Assembly (NCBI GenBank): GCA_047634635.1
Contig: JBLIIE010000004.1
Location: 17,351-81,350 of the forward strand
DNA length: 64,000 nucleotides
Direction: 5' to 3'
Origin: Granulosicoccus sp047634635
Lineage (GTDB): Bacteria; Pseudomonadota; Gammaproteobacteria; Granulosicoccales; Granulosicoccaceae
Positions 8,851 to 17,737 of this stretch are shown in pieces (position 1 is the stretch's first letter; the number at the start of each line of letters is the position of its first letter). The notes beneath the pieces were generated by a model. It ran no database searches, was not told the DNA's origin, and was given only the letters and a program-made list of their open reading frames with translations. The translations under genes and the position numbers were made by a program.

Positions 8851-9058
8851 CACCAACCCTTCTGATTGATTTGTATATTTTGATCAAAGTGCGCCCTCAC
8901 CGGACAATTTTTTTCATTCCTGAGCCAGCGCGAGTAGGGTTGGCTCCAGTTCGGCGGTGGATACTCTCAACCAGAGGTGCAACGGTATTGTTGCGTTTTT
9001 TATATCGCTACAGAAGCCGGATCTAAACATTGTTCAAAAAAACTGGAGGGTTTCAACT

Positions 9059-10036
9059 GTGTCAAAAACTCAAATCAAGGTTTGCCTTAGTGCCAGTATT
9101 GTAGCAACGGCGTTGTGCCTTGCTTGAGCGGCACACGCAGAAAAGTGGGATATGCCTATGGCTTATTCTGCTTCTAACTTTCATTCAGATACAGGTGCGC
9201 AGTTTGCACAGTGTGTGACTACAGGTACCGCTGGTGATATCGAAATTATCACTCATCCTGGTGGTAGTTTGTTTAAAGGTGGGGACATCAAGCGTGCAAT
9301 TCAGACGGGTTAAGCACCAATAGGTGAGCGTCTGATGTCTGGACACCAGAACGAAAATGCTGTTTTCGGTTTTGACTCTATTCCATTTTTAGCCGCATCT
9401 TTTGATGATTCAGCCAAATTGTTTGCTGCGGCTTGATCTACGATGTAAAAGTTACTTGATGAGCAAAACCTCGTTATGTTGTACGTTGTTGCCTGGCCAC
9501 CACAAGGTCTGTATTTTAAGAAAGAAGTCAACTCTGTTGCAGATATGGAGGGTGTGAAATTCAGATCCTACAATAATGCAACTGCCCGATTAGTAGAGCT
9601 GACTGGCATGCTTCCGTTTAGCATTGAAGCTGCAGAAATTTCGCAGGCGTTTGCTACAAGTGTTGCCGAAGCAACGGTTTTGTCGGGCGCAACCGGTTAT
9701 GACCGTAAAGTTTGGGAAAGTCTGACGCATTTCTACGAAGTTGATGCATGGCTTCCGTACAACTACGTCATGGTTAATAAAGAGGTATGGAAAGACACTA
9801 GTGATTCGAGCAAGGCTGTCATTCAGGGTTGTGCGCAAGTTGCAGAGCATGCGGGTCAGTGGCGCTCTAAGGAATACACAGGTTTTACTATGGCTGAATT
9901 GGCAGCTGGTGGTATGACAGTAGGCCCTGCAGGTGATGCACTGGTTGCCGAACTGAGAGTTATAGGCGAAACCATGGCTGCTAAATGGCTAGAGGCTGCT
10001 ACTGATTTCTTGGCTACTGATCAAAACACAGATTAA
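9059..10036 (+). pseudogene. TRAP transporter substrate-binding protein (DctP/TAXI-like), four in-frame stops
   Basis: Read from GTG 9059, one frame runs to the TAA at 10036 with a signal peptide (VSKTQIKVCLSASIVATALC), then KWDMPMAYSASNFHSDTGAQ, GDIEIITHPGGSLFKGGDIKRAIQTG, and after the breaks LYVVAWPPQGLYFKKEV and MEGVKFRSYNNATARL, all typical DctP text. The frame is cut by TGA 9125-9127, TAA 9311-9313, TGA 9434-9436 and TAA 9446-9448, but contains no frameshift. Each stop is one C-to-T step from CAA or CGA. The last 186 codons are open from an ATG at 9476, but alone would lack export and half of the fold. DctQ follows after 33 bases. Confidence 0.88.
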
Positions 10037-10069
10037 TAGGTTAACCGCATTACAGACAAAGGTTGTTGT

Positions 10070-10564
10070 ATGACTACGTATCAACGTCTATGCAAATTTC
10101 TGGATGCTCATTACCTGGGTGGTGGTGTTTTAGCATCCTTTTTTCTGATCGCCATTCTTGTTTTAATTGTCGTGCAAATGCTGGCACGTTGGACAGGGCA
10201 GATGTTTAGTGGTGCACCAGATTACGCGGGTTACTGTATGGCAGCTGCTTCTTTTCTGGCTTTTGCGCATGCTCTTGATAGAGGAGCTCATATTCGTGTG
10301 AGCGTTCTGCTAAATGCACTGGGAAATAAAAAACGCTACAGGCTGGAAATTTAGTGCTTTACGTTAGGTTCTGCCGCTGCAAGCTATCTTGCCTGGTACG
10401 CTGTTAAAGCAACCCAATGGTCGCATAAATTTAACGATATCAGTCAAGGGCAGGATGCGACACCCATGTTCTTGATTATGGTGGTGATGGTGTTTGTCTT
10501 GATAGCAGTGCCTGAATTGGCAACTTGGATACCGGACACAATGTGTGCAAATCCACTGGGTTGA
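10070..10564 (+). pseudogene. TRAP transporter small permease (DctQ), one in-frame amber codon; DctM missing
   Basis: The frame from ATG 10070 gives a membrane protein with the DctQ pattern: a first helix (VLASFFLIAILVLIVVQMLA), then GAPDYAGYCMAAASFLAFA and RGAHIRVSVLL. A TAG at 10352-10354 interrupts it after RYRLEI. The same frame resumes CFTLGSAAASYLAWYAVKAT, KFNDISQGQDATPM and a last hydrophobic helix, stopping at 10562-10564 after 164 codons, the usual DctQ length. The TAG stands where relatives tend to have tryptophan (TGG), a single G-to-A change. The large permease DctM, which normally follows, is absent: 62 bases later an opposite-strand gene ends. The importer therefore cannot work from this locus. 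Confidence 0.85.
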
Positions 10565-10626
10565 CGGTTCTGGACTAGGCGCTGCTATTGTCTGATTGTG
10601 AACGCCATTGAAAAGAGTTGTGTGTA

Positions 10627-13410
10627 TTACGCTGCTTTTTTGAAGCTGTCCTGTTGCAACCCGATAGCTTCTTCAATGGACATCGGTTTGCCGATATGAT
10701 ATCCCTGCGCGTATTGCACGCCGATTTCTGAAAGAACTTGGAGAATATCTTCGTCCTCGACAAATTCAGCTACTGTCTGGATTCCCATTGACTGTCCCAC
10801 TTGGTGGATGGCTCTTACCATTTCACGGTCAATGGGGTTTTTGGCAATTTCCTTAACAAACTGTCCATCAATCTTAAGTATATCGACAGGTAGGTTTTTC
10901 AGATAACCAAACGAGCTGAGTCCTGAACCAAAGTCATCCAGTGCGATAAGAGATCCAAGACTTCTGATGCTGTTGATGAGATCAACAGCGATTGAAAAGT
11001 TAGAAATAGCAGCAGTCTCTGTTATCTCAAACCAGATTTTTGAAGGGTCTACCTTATGGTGTTCCAATTGTTCTTGGATATAGTCTTTTAAGGATGGGTC
11101 CGCAGCTGATTGTCCTGACAGATTAATAGAGAAACTACAATCCTTACACACGCCACCTTTGAGTTTAGCGACTATACAAAATGCGTTGCGTATTACCCAT
11201 CTGTCGATCTCGCTCATCAAATCATACCTTTCGGCAGCTTGAATGAATTGCCACGGAGTGCTTAGAGAACCATCCGGATTTTTCAATCTTATTAGAAACT
11301 CATAGTGTTCGATTGGGTTGTTGCCACCGTTACATATCTCCTCAACAGAGGCGACGGCTTGTACGAGGAGCCTGAATTCATCGTCTTCAAGAGCTTTGCG
11401 TAAGCGGGGAAGCCAGCTGAGCTCTTCTGAACGTTCGGTGATTGCATCATCGGTTGTGGAATATACAAATACACTGTTTCGTCCTGAATCCTTCGCCGCG
11501 TAACAAGCAATATCAGCTGATGCGAGCACACCCTTTAAGTTGTCGCAGGATTCGTCAATATGAACCACACCAATACTTGCACGCACTGCGAAAGCCTTGT
11601 TGTCATACTGAAACACATAATTCTGAAAGAAGTCATAGATCCTCTGCGTACGTACTGCAGCCTCTTCCTCATTCACGTCCTTGAGTATTAAACCAAATTC
11701 ATCACCACCCAATCGTGATAGAACATCATTTTCGGAGGTGATCAAGTTCAGATTGGTTGTGAGGTCGATTAGAAGTTGATCCCCTGCAGCGTGACCGCAG
11801 GTGTCATTAATGACTTTGAATTGATCAAGATCCATATAACACAGTGCGTGTTGGGTATCTGAGCCAGGCAGATTGTTGACTAAGTCGGCAAGTACATTTT
11901 CAAAGAAATGTCTATTAGTACATCCAGTTAATGCATCATGATTAGCTTGGTAAGCTAGTTTCTTAGACAGCCTGCGCTCTTGACTAATATCTCGGAGGAC
12001 GAGTACATGACCGGTAACGTTGTTTTCCGCGTTGACTGAACTTGTGATAGTTAAACGAAGGACAAAATCTGAGTTCTCTTTTGCCGGTGTGACATCGAAC
12101 TCGTGTTTACTATTCGCGTATACATTTTCAAGCGCTTGTTTGATATTAAAGATGGAGAACTCATTTCCAACAAGGCGAAACTGTACGAAATTGTCCATTG
12201 ATCGACCCAGAGTATCTGCGATAGTCGAGTTAAATTGAATCGCTGCCGCTGGATTAATATGAACAACTCGCATCTCTGAATCGAGAGCTATGATAGCGTC
12301 CTGCACGGTGTTTAAAGTTTTTTCAGCCCTTTCTCTTTCTTCAAAGAGAGCCGCTTGGGAGTTCTGTTGATCTTGTATGGCTGAACGTCTTGACAAAATG
12401 TATACGGTGAATAAGCTGGTAACAGCAAGTATAGTTAGTAGCGCTGTGAGGAAGTAGATAAGCGTTGGTTTGGTAAAACCCAAGTCATGTTGAAGGTTAA
12501 ACGTCAGTGATGAGTTGCCAATATTCCAGACTATGTTTTCTGCTTTGCGCAAGTAAATTGAAGTAAAGTAGGCAGGCTCTGGTTCGATGCCTAGTTGGCC
12601 GAATACCATTGTAGATATATCTGCATTTTTGATTCTAGCTACAACATCAAAGCGTTTGATGTTTGGATTTACACTTGCTACGAGTGCATCCATGTCGATG
12701 CTGATCCAAAAACCACCGGCTGACTGATTTATTCGTGCAGCAGGCATTGATGGAGCCAAGTTTCCTCGATAGACAGGTGCAAAGATAACCATGTCACCGC
12801 CTGCTGGCCATTGGGCTGGTAAGGTTGCAAGCAAAGATGTATTCGAAGCGGTGATGCCAGCTAGTTTATTGCGTAAGTTAGCAACAACTGATAAGTCAGC
12901 TCCAAGTAGTCGAGCATTCTCAGGTTCAAGTGGCTCTAGGTTGGATATGGGGTAATACGAGTCTAGCGTTTTACGCGGTTTTGGTAGTCCGTGCTGGTTG
13001 ATATCGGTAATTTTGAAATTAAATAGTCCTTTTTCACTCATACGTTCTTCAAACACTATCCTGTCGCTTTCTGTAACATACTCGTAGCGTCCCACACTCT
13101 CAATGAAATCTGTCTGAGAACGCAACTCCTTTGCGTACAGGGATAATTCGTTATCTGTTAAATCAGTAGATGCGTAATGGAGTCCGATCAAGGATGACAT
13201 TATCGTATTTAATACTTCTATTTTTTTACTAATATCGTGAGTGATCTGACTTGTACTTTCTTTAATACGATTGTTCTGATTGTGGTAGTTCAATGTATAC
13301 GTTGTGTACAGAAGCGCAGGGATTGCGATAAAAACAAGAAATATCACTGCAACTGCAACGGGAGAACCGACAGAATGTCGGATCACCGCAGTTGGAGAAA
13401 GGTATTTCAT
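10627..13410 (-). CDS. Membrane c-di-GMP enzyme: CHASE - PAS - GGDEF - EAL
   Basis: About 927 residues. A first membrane helix (VAVAVIFLVFIAIPALLYT, near residue 20), a periplasmic CHASE-like domain (FIESVGRYEYV, GFWISID), a second helix near residue 330, a PAS domain (AIIALDSEMRVVHINPAAA), then GGDEF with RLGGDEFG and EAL with YEFLIRL, NLSGQS, EITETAA, DDFGSG, LKIDGQFV and VAEFVE. Catalytic positions of both domains look intact, so it may make and break c-di-GMP. The inhibitory RxxD is lost (SEND precedes the signature by five residues). I prefer ATG 13410, two bases after the stop of the upstream binding protein gene; a TTG at 13434 would overlap it. The pair forms an operon, suggesting ligand sensing by the binding protein. 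Confidence 0.92.
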   Translation of the reverse strand: MKYLSPTAVIRHSVGSPVAVAVIFLVFIAIPALLYTTYTLNYHNQNNRIKESTSQITHDISKKIEVLNTIMSSLIGLHYASTDLTDNELSLYAKELRSQTDFIESVGRYEYVTESDRIVFEERMSEKGLFNFKITDINQHGLPKPRKTLDSYYPISNLEPLEPENARLLGADLSVVANLRNKLAGITASNTSLLATLPAQWPAGGDMVIFAPVYRGNLAPSMPAARINQSAGGFWISIDMDALVASVNPNIKRFDVVARIKNADISTMVFGQLGIEPEPAYFTSIYLRKAENIVWNIGNSSLTFNLQHDLGFTKPTLIYFLTALLTILAVTSLFTVYILSRRSAIQDQQNSQAALFEERERAEKTLNTVQDAIIALDSEMRVVHINPAAAIQFNSTIADTLGRSMDNFVQFRLVGNEFSIFNIKQALENVYANSKHEFDVTPAKENSDFVLRLTITSSVNAENNVTGHVLVLRDISQERRLSKKLAYQANHDALTGCTNRHFFENVLADLVNNLPGSDTQHALCYMDLDQFKVINDTCGHAAGDQLLIDLTTNLNLITSENDVLSRLGGDEFGLILKDVNEEEAAVRTQRIYDFFQNYVFQYDNKAFAVRASIGVVHIDESCDNLKGVLASADIACYAAKDSGRNSVFVYSTTDDAITERSEELSWLPRLRKALEDDEFRLLVQAVASVEEICNGGNNPIEHYEFLIRLKNPDGSLSTPWQFIQAAERYDLMSEIDRWVIRNAFCIVAKLKGGVCKDCSFSINLSGQSAADPSLKDYIQEQLEHHKVDPSKIWFEITETAAISNFSIAVDLINSIRSLGSLIALDDFGSGLSSFGYLKNLPVDILKIDGQFVKEIAKNPIDREMVRAIHQVGQSMGIQTVAEFVEDEDILQVLSEIGVQYAQGYHIGKPMSIEEAIGLQQDSFKKAA

Positions 13411-13411
13411 C

Positions 13412-14398
13412 CTACTGAAATTTCTTTGCGCCAACTAAACTGGATTGTTTAAGATCAATCCCTAATTCAAGAAGTAGCGCTTCATTAGTCCATGTATCCC
13501 AGCGCCTGTTTGTCACCAATGGAATGTCTATAGCTCTTACACCGTTAAGAATAGCGATGGCTGAAGCTGCAGCCCATTCGCCGTGCTCCTCTGCCACTTT
13601 TGTGTAGCCTATTGCGGCATAGGGCATCATCCATTCATGATTCGTTAAACTCAGTGTTCGAGTCGTTTTTTCAGCCCATGCAGAGGCTTCTTGTTCGCTG
13701 AATTTAGCGATGCCTGAGCTACTGCCCATTACGACTAAGTCGTATGTTTGCGCTAGTTCTAAACCTTCTTTCCATTCGTCGAAGTCTTCAGCCAGTATTC
13801 TGTCAACGGTCATTTCCAATGATTCGGCGGTAGTTTTGACGCGGCTGAAATTTTTAATTTCGCTGAGTGTGCTTGCTCCCAGATAGGCAATTCGAATCGG
13901 GTGGTCTTCTGGGATCCCAGCCATGCGGACACCTTCCTTTAGCATGGGTTTGATAGGTGCAATTTCCACAATACCTGTGACATTACTGGCAGGGAAACCG
14001 TATTCGTCTACTGTCCAATTGATGCCTGAAAAAACAACGGGTATTTCTTTATCAAGCAGATGCGGGACTATGAGGTATTTTGCGGCGTTGTCATCTGAAG
14101 TAATGACGACATCAGGCTTCAAGTTCTTTATTAAATCATAGGCTGCTTGGCCTGCTGCAACTTTCTGCTCCGGCGATTTGCGTCGCTTCGTGTCCATATA
14201 GAACTCGGTAATGTTGCATTGCTCTTGGAGGCGTTCACGCAGGCCTCGTTCAACTCCATCTGACCACGAATACCCAACATGGTAAGAAGCGACATAAAGG
14301 CAGGAGGGTTTGTTGCTGGATTGAGCGAAGCTTACCGAGCTGAATGCTATCAGCATGCTCGCCAATGGGATAACACCGAGTGACAGTCTTACATTCAT
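13412..14398 (-). CDS. Periplasmic substrate-binding protein of the ABC-type PF04392-like family
   Basis: 328 residues with a clear signal peptide (MNVRLSLGVIPLASMLIAFS, cleavage near SFAQ|SS). The mature part reads SCLYVASYHVGYSWSDGVERGL, PDVVITSDDNAAKYLIVPHL and IPVVFSGINWTVDEYGFP, matching two-lobed binding proteins of the PF04392 type that often accompany sensors rather than transporters. No ABC permease or ATPase is nearby. The next gene in the operon, one base apart, is a CHASE/GGDEF/EAL enzyme with a periplasmic sensor domain. It is therefore likely a periplasmic ligand receptor that talks to that enzyme. The ligand is unknown. The N-terminal text differs from sugar- or amino-acid-binding families I know well. 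Confidence 0.82.
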   Translation of the reverse strand: MNVRLSLGVIPLASMLIAFSSVSFAQSSNKPSCLYVASYHVGYSWSDGVERGLRERLQEQCNITEFYMDTKRRKSPEQKVAAGQAAYDLIKNLKPDVVITSDDNAAKYLIVPHLLDKEIPVVFSGINWTVDEYGFPASNVTGIVEIAPIKPMLKEGVRMAGIPEDHPIRIAYLGASTLSEIKNFSRVKTTAESLEMTVDRILAEDFDEWKEGLELAQTYDLVVMGSSSGIAKFSEQEASAWAEKTTRTLSLTNHEWMMPYAAIGYTKVAEEHGEWAAASAIAILNGVRAIDIPLVTNRRWDTWTNEALLLELGIDLKQSSLVGAKKFQ

Positions 14399-14607
14399 TT
14401 GCTGATACTTCCGTAGTTTGAGCCTCGAGAGGCACTAGTACGGGTAGTAGCGGCTGATTAGGAAGACTGTGAATAGCTCATAGGTAAGATCTCCTACTGT
14501 GTGAGTGTTGAATGACCCTCAATTCAAGCTAAATGAGTGAGGTGATCTCCAAGCAGGTTGTCATTGATCGGTATTTCAGACTCCACTGTCTTTGCGTCAT
14601 CACGAGA

Positions 14608-14835
14608 CTAGCCTTTCGTAAATGCTTCAATGCCAGCACGAAAAGCGTTACTTAGGCGTCGTCCTAAAGCTTTCAAGGTTTCTGGGCGCCCTAGGTCCAG
14701 GCCTATCTTGCTACCCCAAAGAACATAGGCGATAAAAATTATGGCCGCGGGCCAGGCTACAATAACCAGAAACACCGAAATAACAATATTGACGGTGCTC
14801 CAGCTTGGTGCAAGTTGTTGTTTGATATCGTTCAT
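14608..14835 (-). CDS. Small single-span membrane protein (DUF2852-like)
   Basis: 75 residues from the ATG at 14835, chosen because GGAGA (14841-14845 on the opposite strand) lies at normal distance; an upstream TTG at 14847 overlaps that ribosome site. One long hydrophobic stretch (VNIVISVFLVIVAWPAAIIF) continues to IAYVLWGSKIG, then a basic amphipathic tail (LKALGRRLSNAFRAGIEAF). The shape recalls DUF2852 proteins, but the match is weak. It lies 107 bases downstream of the universal stress protein gene, same strand, and may be part of the SulP-Usp unit. Confidence 0.6.
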   Translation of the reverse strand: MNDIKQQLAPSWSTVNIVISVFLVIVAWPAAIIFIAYVLWGSKIGLDLGRPETLKALGRRLSNAFRAGIEAFTKG

Positions 14836-14942
14836 GTGGTTCTCCAAATACAGTGTGAAGTTGTTTTAACGCTGTTATTTCATCGCGCTCGTGACAACTA
14901 CCCTACGCCAAATAACATAGAGCCAGAATCCTAAAAATCAAT

Positions 14943-15797
14943 TTATCGGAATAATAATACAGGCACTTTGCAAGAACGAATCATTTCGGTGGTGGTGGAT
15001 CCGATAATCAGGTTTCTTATGCGTGAATGGCCGTAGGCTCCCATTAGCAATAAGTCGATGTTTTCTTGTTCGACTTTTGCGGCAATGGCCATTTCAGTGT
15101 GTCCAGCCACGATTTCACCAGTGACGTTATATCCGCCATTTTTTAATGTCGCAACAGCACCCTCAAGCTGACGCCTTTGCTCGATAGAATCGACACCGAC
15201 GCTAAGTACAAGGCATTCAAGAAAGTTGTATTGTTTTTGCGTTGCGAAATACTCTATTGCTTTCAATGAGCTGGGACCGCCATCAAACGCGACAAGCACT
15301 TTCTTGATGGGTTGGAAACTACGAGACGCGACAAGAACAGGAAGTCTTGTAGAGCGGACTACGCGTTCAAGGTTAGACCCCAGGTGACCTGAATCAAAAT
15401 CTGCAGCCTCTCCGCGCTTGCCTATGACAATAAGGCTAGCGTCTTTCTCAAGTGTATGGACACTCTCTACAATTTCACCATTTCGAAGCTTAGTGGTAAC
15501 TGACATGACGCCTCGTTGACGCAGAAGGGCTTCAGCATCTTCCAATATTGCTCGTCCTCGCTTCTGGGCTAGTCTTGCTTTTTGAGCATCTAACTCCACC
15601 AGCTCACTCAGCAAGGACGAACGTGCACCCAGTCCAATGCTGCCACTCAAGTTCGAGGGTTCGCTAGAGACATCACGGCGCCCGAGGACGTGCATAACGT
15701 CAACCTTGGACGGAGAAAATTCAGCGATCCAGGCGGCGTGCTCACACACGCTGGCTGAATAGGCTGAACCATCTATAACGGCTAAAATATTCGTCAT
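14943..15797 (-). CDS. Tandem universal stress protein (two UspA domains)
   Basis: 284 residues from ATG 15797; the longer reading frame starts at a TTG inside the spacer. Domain 1 starts ILAVIDGSAYSASVCEHA and ends in IVIGKRGEA plus GSNLERVVRSTRLPVLV. Domain 2 starts KKVLVAFDGGPSSLKAIEY and ends in LLLMGAYGHSRIRNLIIGST, with the ATP-binding G-2x-G-9x-G(S/T) pattern visible in the second domain (GAYGHSRIRNLIIGST). UspA proteins are cytoplasmic stress or nucleotide-binding regulators. It starts 17 bases after the SulP transporter gene, so both are one operon; SulP-Usp pairs are common and suggest the Usp protein modulates anion transport. Confidence 0.9.
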   Translation of the reverse strand: MTNILAVIDGSAYSASVCEHAAWIAEFSPSKVDVMHVLGRRDVSSEPSNLSGSIGLGARSSLLSELVELDAQKARLAQKRGRAILEDAEALLRQRGVMSVTTKLRNGEIVESVHTLEKDASLIVIGKRGEAADFDSGHLGSNLERVVRSTRLPVLVASRSFQPIKKVLVAFDGGPSSLKAIEYFATQKQYNFLECLVLSVGVDSIEQRRQLEGAVATLKNGGYNVTGEIVAGHTEMAIAAKVEQENIDLLLMGAYGHSRIRNLIIGSTTTEMIRSCKVPVLLFR

Positions 15798-15814
15798 GTT
15801 CGCAGCCCCTAAGT

Positions 15815-17305
15815 TCAATGTTTCATCATATCGTCAAGTGCACCTGGTTTGTCGTGAATTGCTAGCTGATCCACGATAGTTTCGCTGGCTTTATTTAAAC
15901 CAATGATTTCCACCTCGCTACCTTCACGACGATACTTCATTACGACCATATCCATTGCCTGAACGCTACTGATATCCCAGATATGAGCATTGCTTACATC
16001 AATTACAATCGTATCCAGGGATTCTTTGAAATCGAAAGACGCGGTGAATTCGTCGCTGGATGCAAAGAAAAGCTGACCTTCAATAAGATAGGTACGCTTT
16101 AGCCCGTTTTCAGAGAGCGTGGAGGTTACGCGGAATATCTGGGATATTTTCCAGGCAAAGAAAATACCCGAGAACAAGACACCCACAAGTACTCCTAACG
16201 CCAGATTGTGCGTCGCGACGACCACAATCACGGTTGCCAACATGACAACGGACGAGCTTCTCGGGTGGTCTTTGAGATTTACAATAGACGACCAGCTGAA
16301 CGTTCCGATGGATACCATAATCATGATGGCCACCAGAGCTGCCATTGGAATTTGTTTAACCCAATCGCCTAAAAAGACAATCATTAACAGCAAGAACAGG
16401 CCAGCACAGAAGGTTGATAGGCGGCCGCGGCCTCCAGATTTCACGTTAATTATTGATTGGCCAATCATGGCACAGCCGGCCATACCCCCAATGAAACCAG
16501 TGGCTGTGTTGGCGATACCTTGGCCGATGCACTCTCGATTTTTGTCACTTCTTGTATCAGTGAGCTCATCAACGATAGATGCAGTCATTAATGATTCAAG
16601 CAGACCCACAGCTGCTACGGCCGCAGAGTAGGGCAGTATGATTTTGAGTGTTTCCAGATTCAGTGGAATGTCCGGGAGCAGGAAAATTGGCAAGCTGTCT
16701 GGTAATTCGCCCATATCACCGACGGTTCTTATGTCCAGGCTCAAAGCCAGTGATACCCCCGTTAGTACAACGATGCATACTAAAGGTGAGGGCACTATTG
16801 ACGTTAAACGGGGCAATAGATAGATTATGCCGAGACCAGCCGCCACCATAATGTAGGTCAGATTGGGGACATCAATTAACTCAGGTAGCTGGGCCATGAA
16901 AATCAAAATAGCCAGAGCGTTAACAAAGCCAGTCATAACCGACCGTGAGACGAATTTCATCACAACGCCTAGTTTTAATATTCCAGCTACAATTTGTAAT
17001 AGGCCGGCAAGTACGGTGGCAGCAAGCAAGTACTCTAAGCCGTATTCCTTGACTAGAGTAACCATCAGCACCGCGGTAGCAGCAGTAGCGGCAGAGATCA
17101 TCCCGGGTCGACCACCAGTTATTGACACAATCACTGCAATTGAAAACGACGCATAAAGGCCGACCTTTGGGTCTACACCTGCAATTATGGAAAAGGCGAT
17201 GGCTTCAGGGATAAGAGCAAGTGCTACGACAAGTCCAGCGAGGACATCGGCTCGAATATTGCCAAACCACTCTAATTGCCACTGGGCAAGAGAATCTGTA
17301 TTCAC
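15815..17305 (-). CDS. SulP/SLC26 family anion transporter with STAS domain
   Basis: 496 residues. The membrane part opens ADVLAGLVVALALIPEAIAFS and GLYASFSIAVIVSITGG, the SulP signature region, followed by about ten further hydrophobic segments. The C-terminal cytoplasmic STAS domain is seen in LIEGQLFFASSDEF, TIVIDVSNAHIWDISSVQAM. The family moves sulfate, bicarbonate or dicarboxylates with H+ or Na+. The nearest relatives by feel are the BicA/YbaR-like bicarbonate or broad anion carriers, but the ion is not determined here. Translation appears to begin at GTG 17305 with no strong ribosome site. It leads the operon with the tandem Usp gene. Confidence 0.92.
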   Translation of the reverse strand: MNTDSLAQWQLEWFGNIRADVLAGLVVALALIPEAIAFSIIAGVDPKVGLYASFSIAVIVSITGGRPGMISAATAATAVLMVTLVKEYGLEYLLAATVLAGLLQIVAGILKLGVVMKFVSRSVMTGFVNALAILIFMAQLPELIDVPNLTYIMVAAGLGIIYLLPRLTSIVPSPLVCIVVLTGVSLALSLDIRTVGDMGELPDSLPIFLLPDIPLNLETLKIILPYSAAVAAVGLLESLMTASIVDELTDTRSDKNRECIGQGIANTATGFIGGMAGCAMIGQSIINVKSGGRGRLSTFCAGLFLLLMIVFLGDWVKQIPMAALVAIMIMVSIGTFSWSSIVNLKDHPRSSSVVMLATVIVVVATHNLALGVLVGVLFSGIFFAWKISQIFRVTSTLSENGLKRTYLIEGQLFFASSDEFTASFDFKESLDTIVIDVSNAHIWDISSVQAMDMVVMKYRREGSEVEIIGLNKASETIVDQLAIHDKPGALDDMMKH

Positions 17306-17382
17306 GATAAGGGTCTTTACTCAAAAAGTTGTGAGTTGGTATGCACGCAGCAGGCCTTGATAGACGGTTTGTGCAGTCGAAT

Positions 17383-17412
17383 TTGGAAATTGAACGGTAG
17401 TGGACGTATAAA
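17383..17412 (+). promoter_or_regulatory. Possible promoter of a small RNA
   Basis: TTGGAA (17383-17388) and TATAAA (17407-17412) are 18 bases apart in the gap between the SulP gene and the repeat protein. It points to the candidate RNA at 17420-17560, which ends in a terminator. Confidence 0.3.
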
Positions 17413-17419
17413 TGAGCAA

Positions 17420-17560
17420 CAAAACGCTTGCCTAGCGTATACTTATAGTCCGAAGGTCGCAGCAGTGAAGCGGAATACGGACTGTAGCGCATACATTTGC
17501 ACAGCGGTGAGACCTGAGAGCGATTGTCCTTTGCCTAAGACGTAATGCAAAGGCTTTTTT
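17420..17560 (+). ncRNA. Candidate small RNA in the 432-base gap upstream of the repeat protein
   Basis: A terminator at 17528-17560 is oriented on the + strand, yet no + strand gene precedes it: the SulP gene runs the other way. Ahead of it, 17444-17452 pairs with 17478-17486 (nine pairs, AGTCCG/CGGACT core), giving an arm of about 43 bases. A promoter-like pair lies at 17383-17412. Together these suggest an untranslated transcript of about 110-140 bases. No open frame of meaning lies inside, and it matches none of the classical RNAs I can recall (not RNase P, tmRNA or SRP; a 6S-like RNA is not excluded). The 5' end is a guess. Confidence 0.35.
17528..17560 (+). terminator. Rho-independent terminator without an upstream gene
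   Basis: CCTTTGC (17528-17534) pairs with GCAAAGG (17547-17553), followed by CTTTTTT. It is well formed for the + strand only. Confidence 0.7.
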
Positions 17561-17737
17561 AATGCGCCTATTGCGCTTGACTATCGCAAGAGCTGACTTT
17601 GTGGCAATTCCGACACTTCTTTTACAAATATCGTAAGGGTTTCCGAGCGCATTGCAGCTTGACGTCGTTAAACATTTTGTAGCCAAAATGCTGCTGTCGA
17701 TAAAAAGTAGAAGAAAATTCAAGGTGATAAAAGACGT

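Noticed and set aside
9125..9448. TGA/TAA stops in dctP as recoded or selenocysteine codons, prompted by selD and mnmH in the same window
   Set aside because: Both TGA and TAA are involved, neighbouring genes end normally with all three stops, no Sec family is known for DctP and no SECIS-like hairpin follows the TGA codons.
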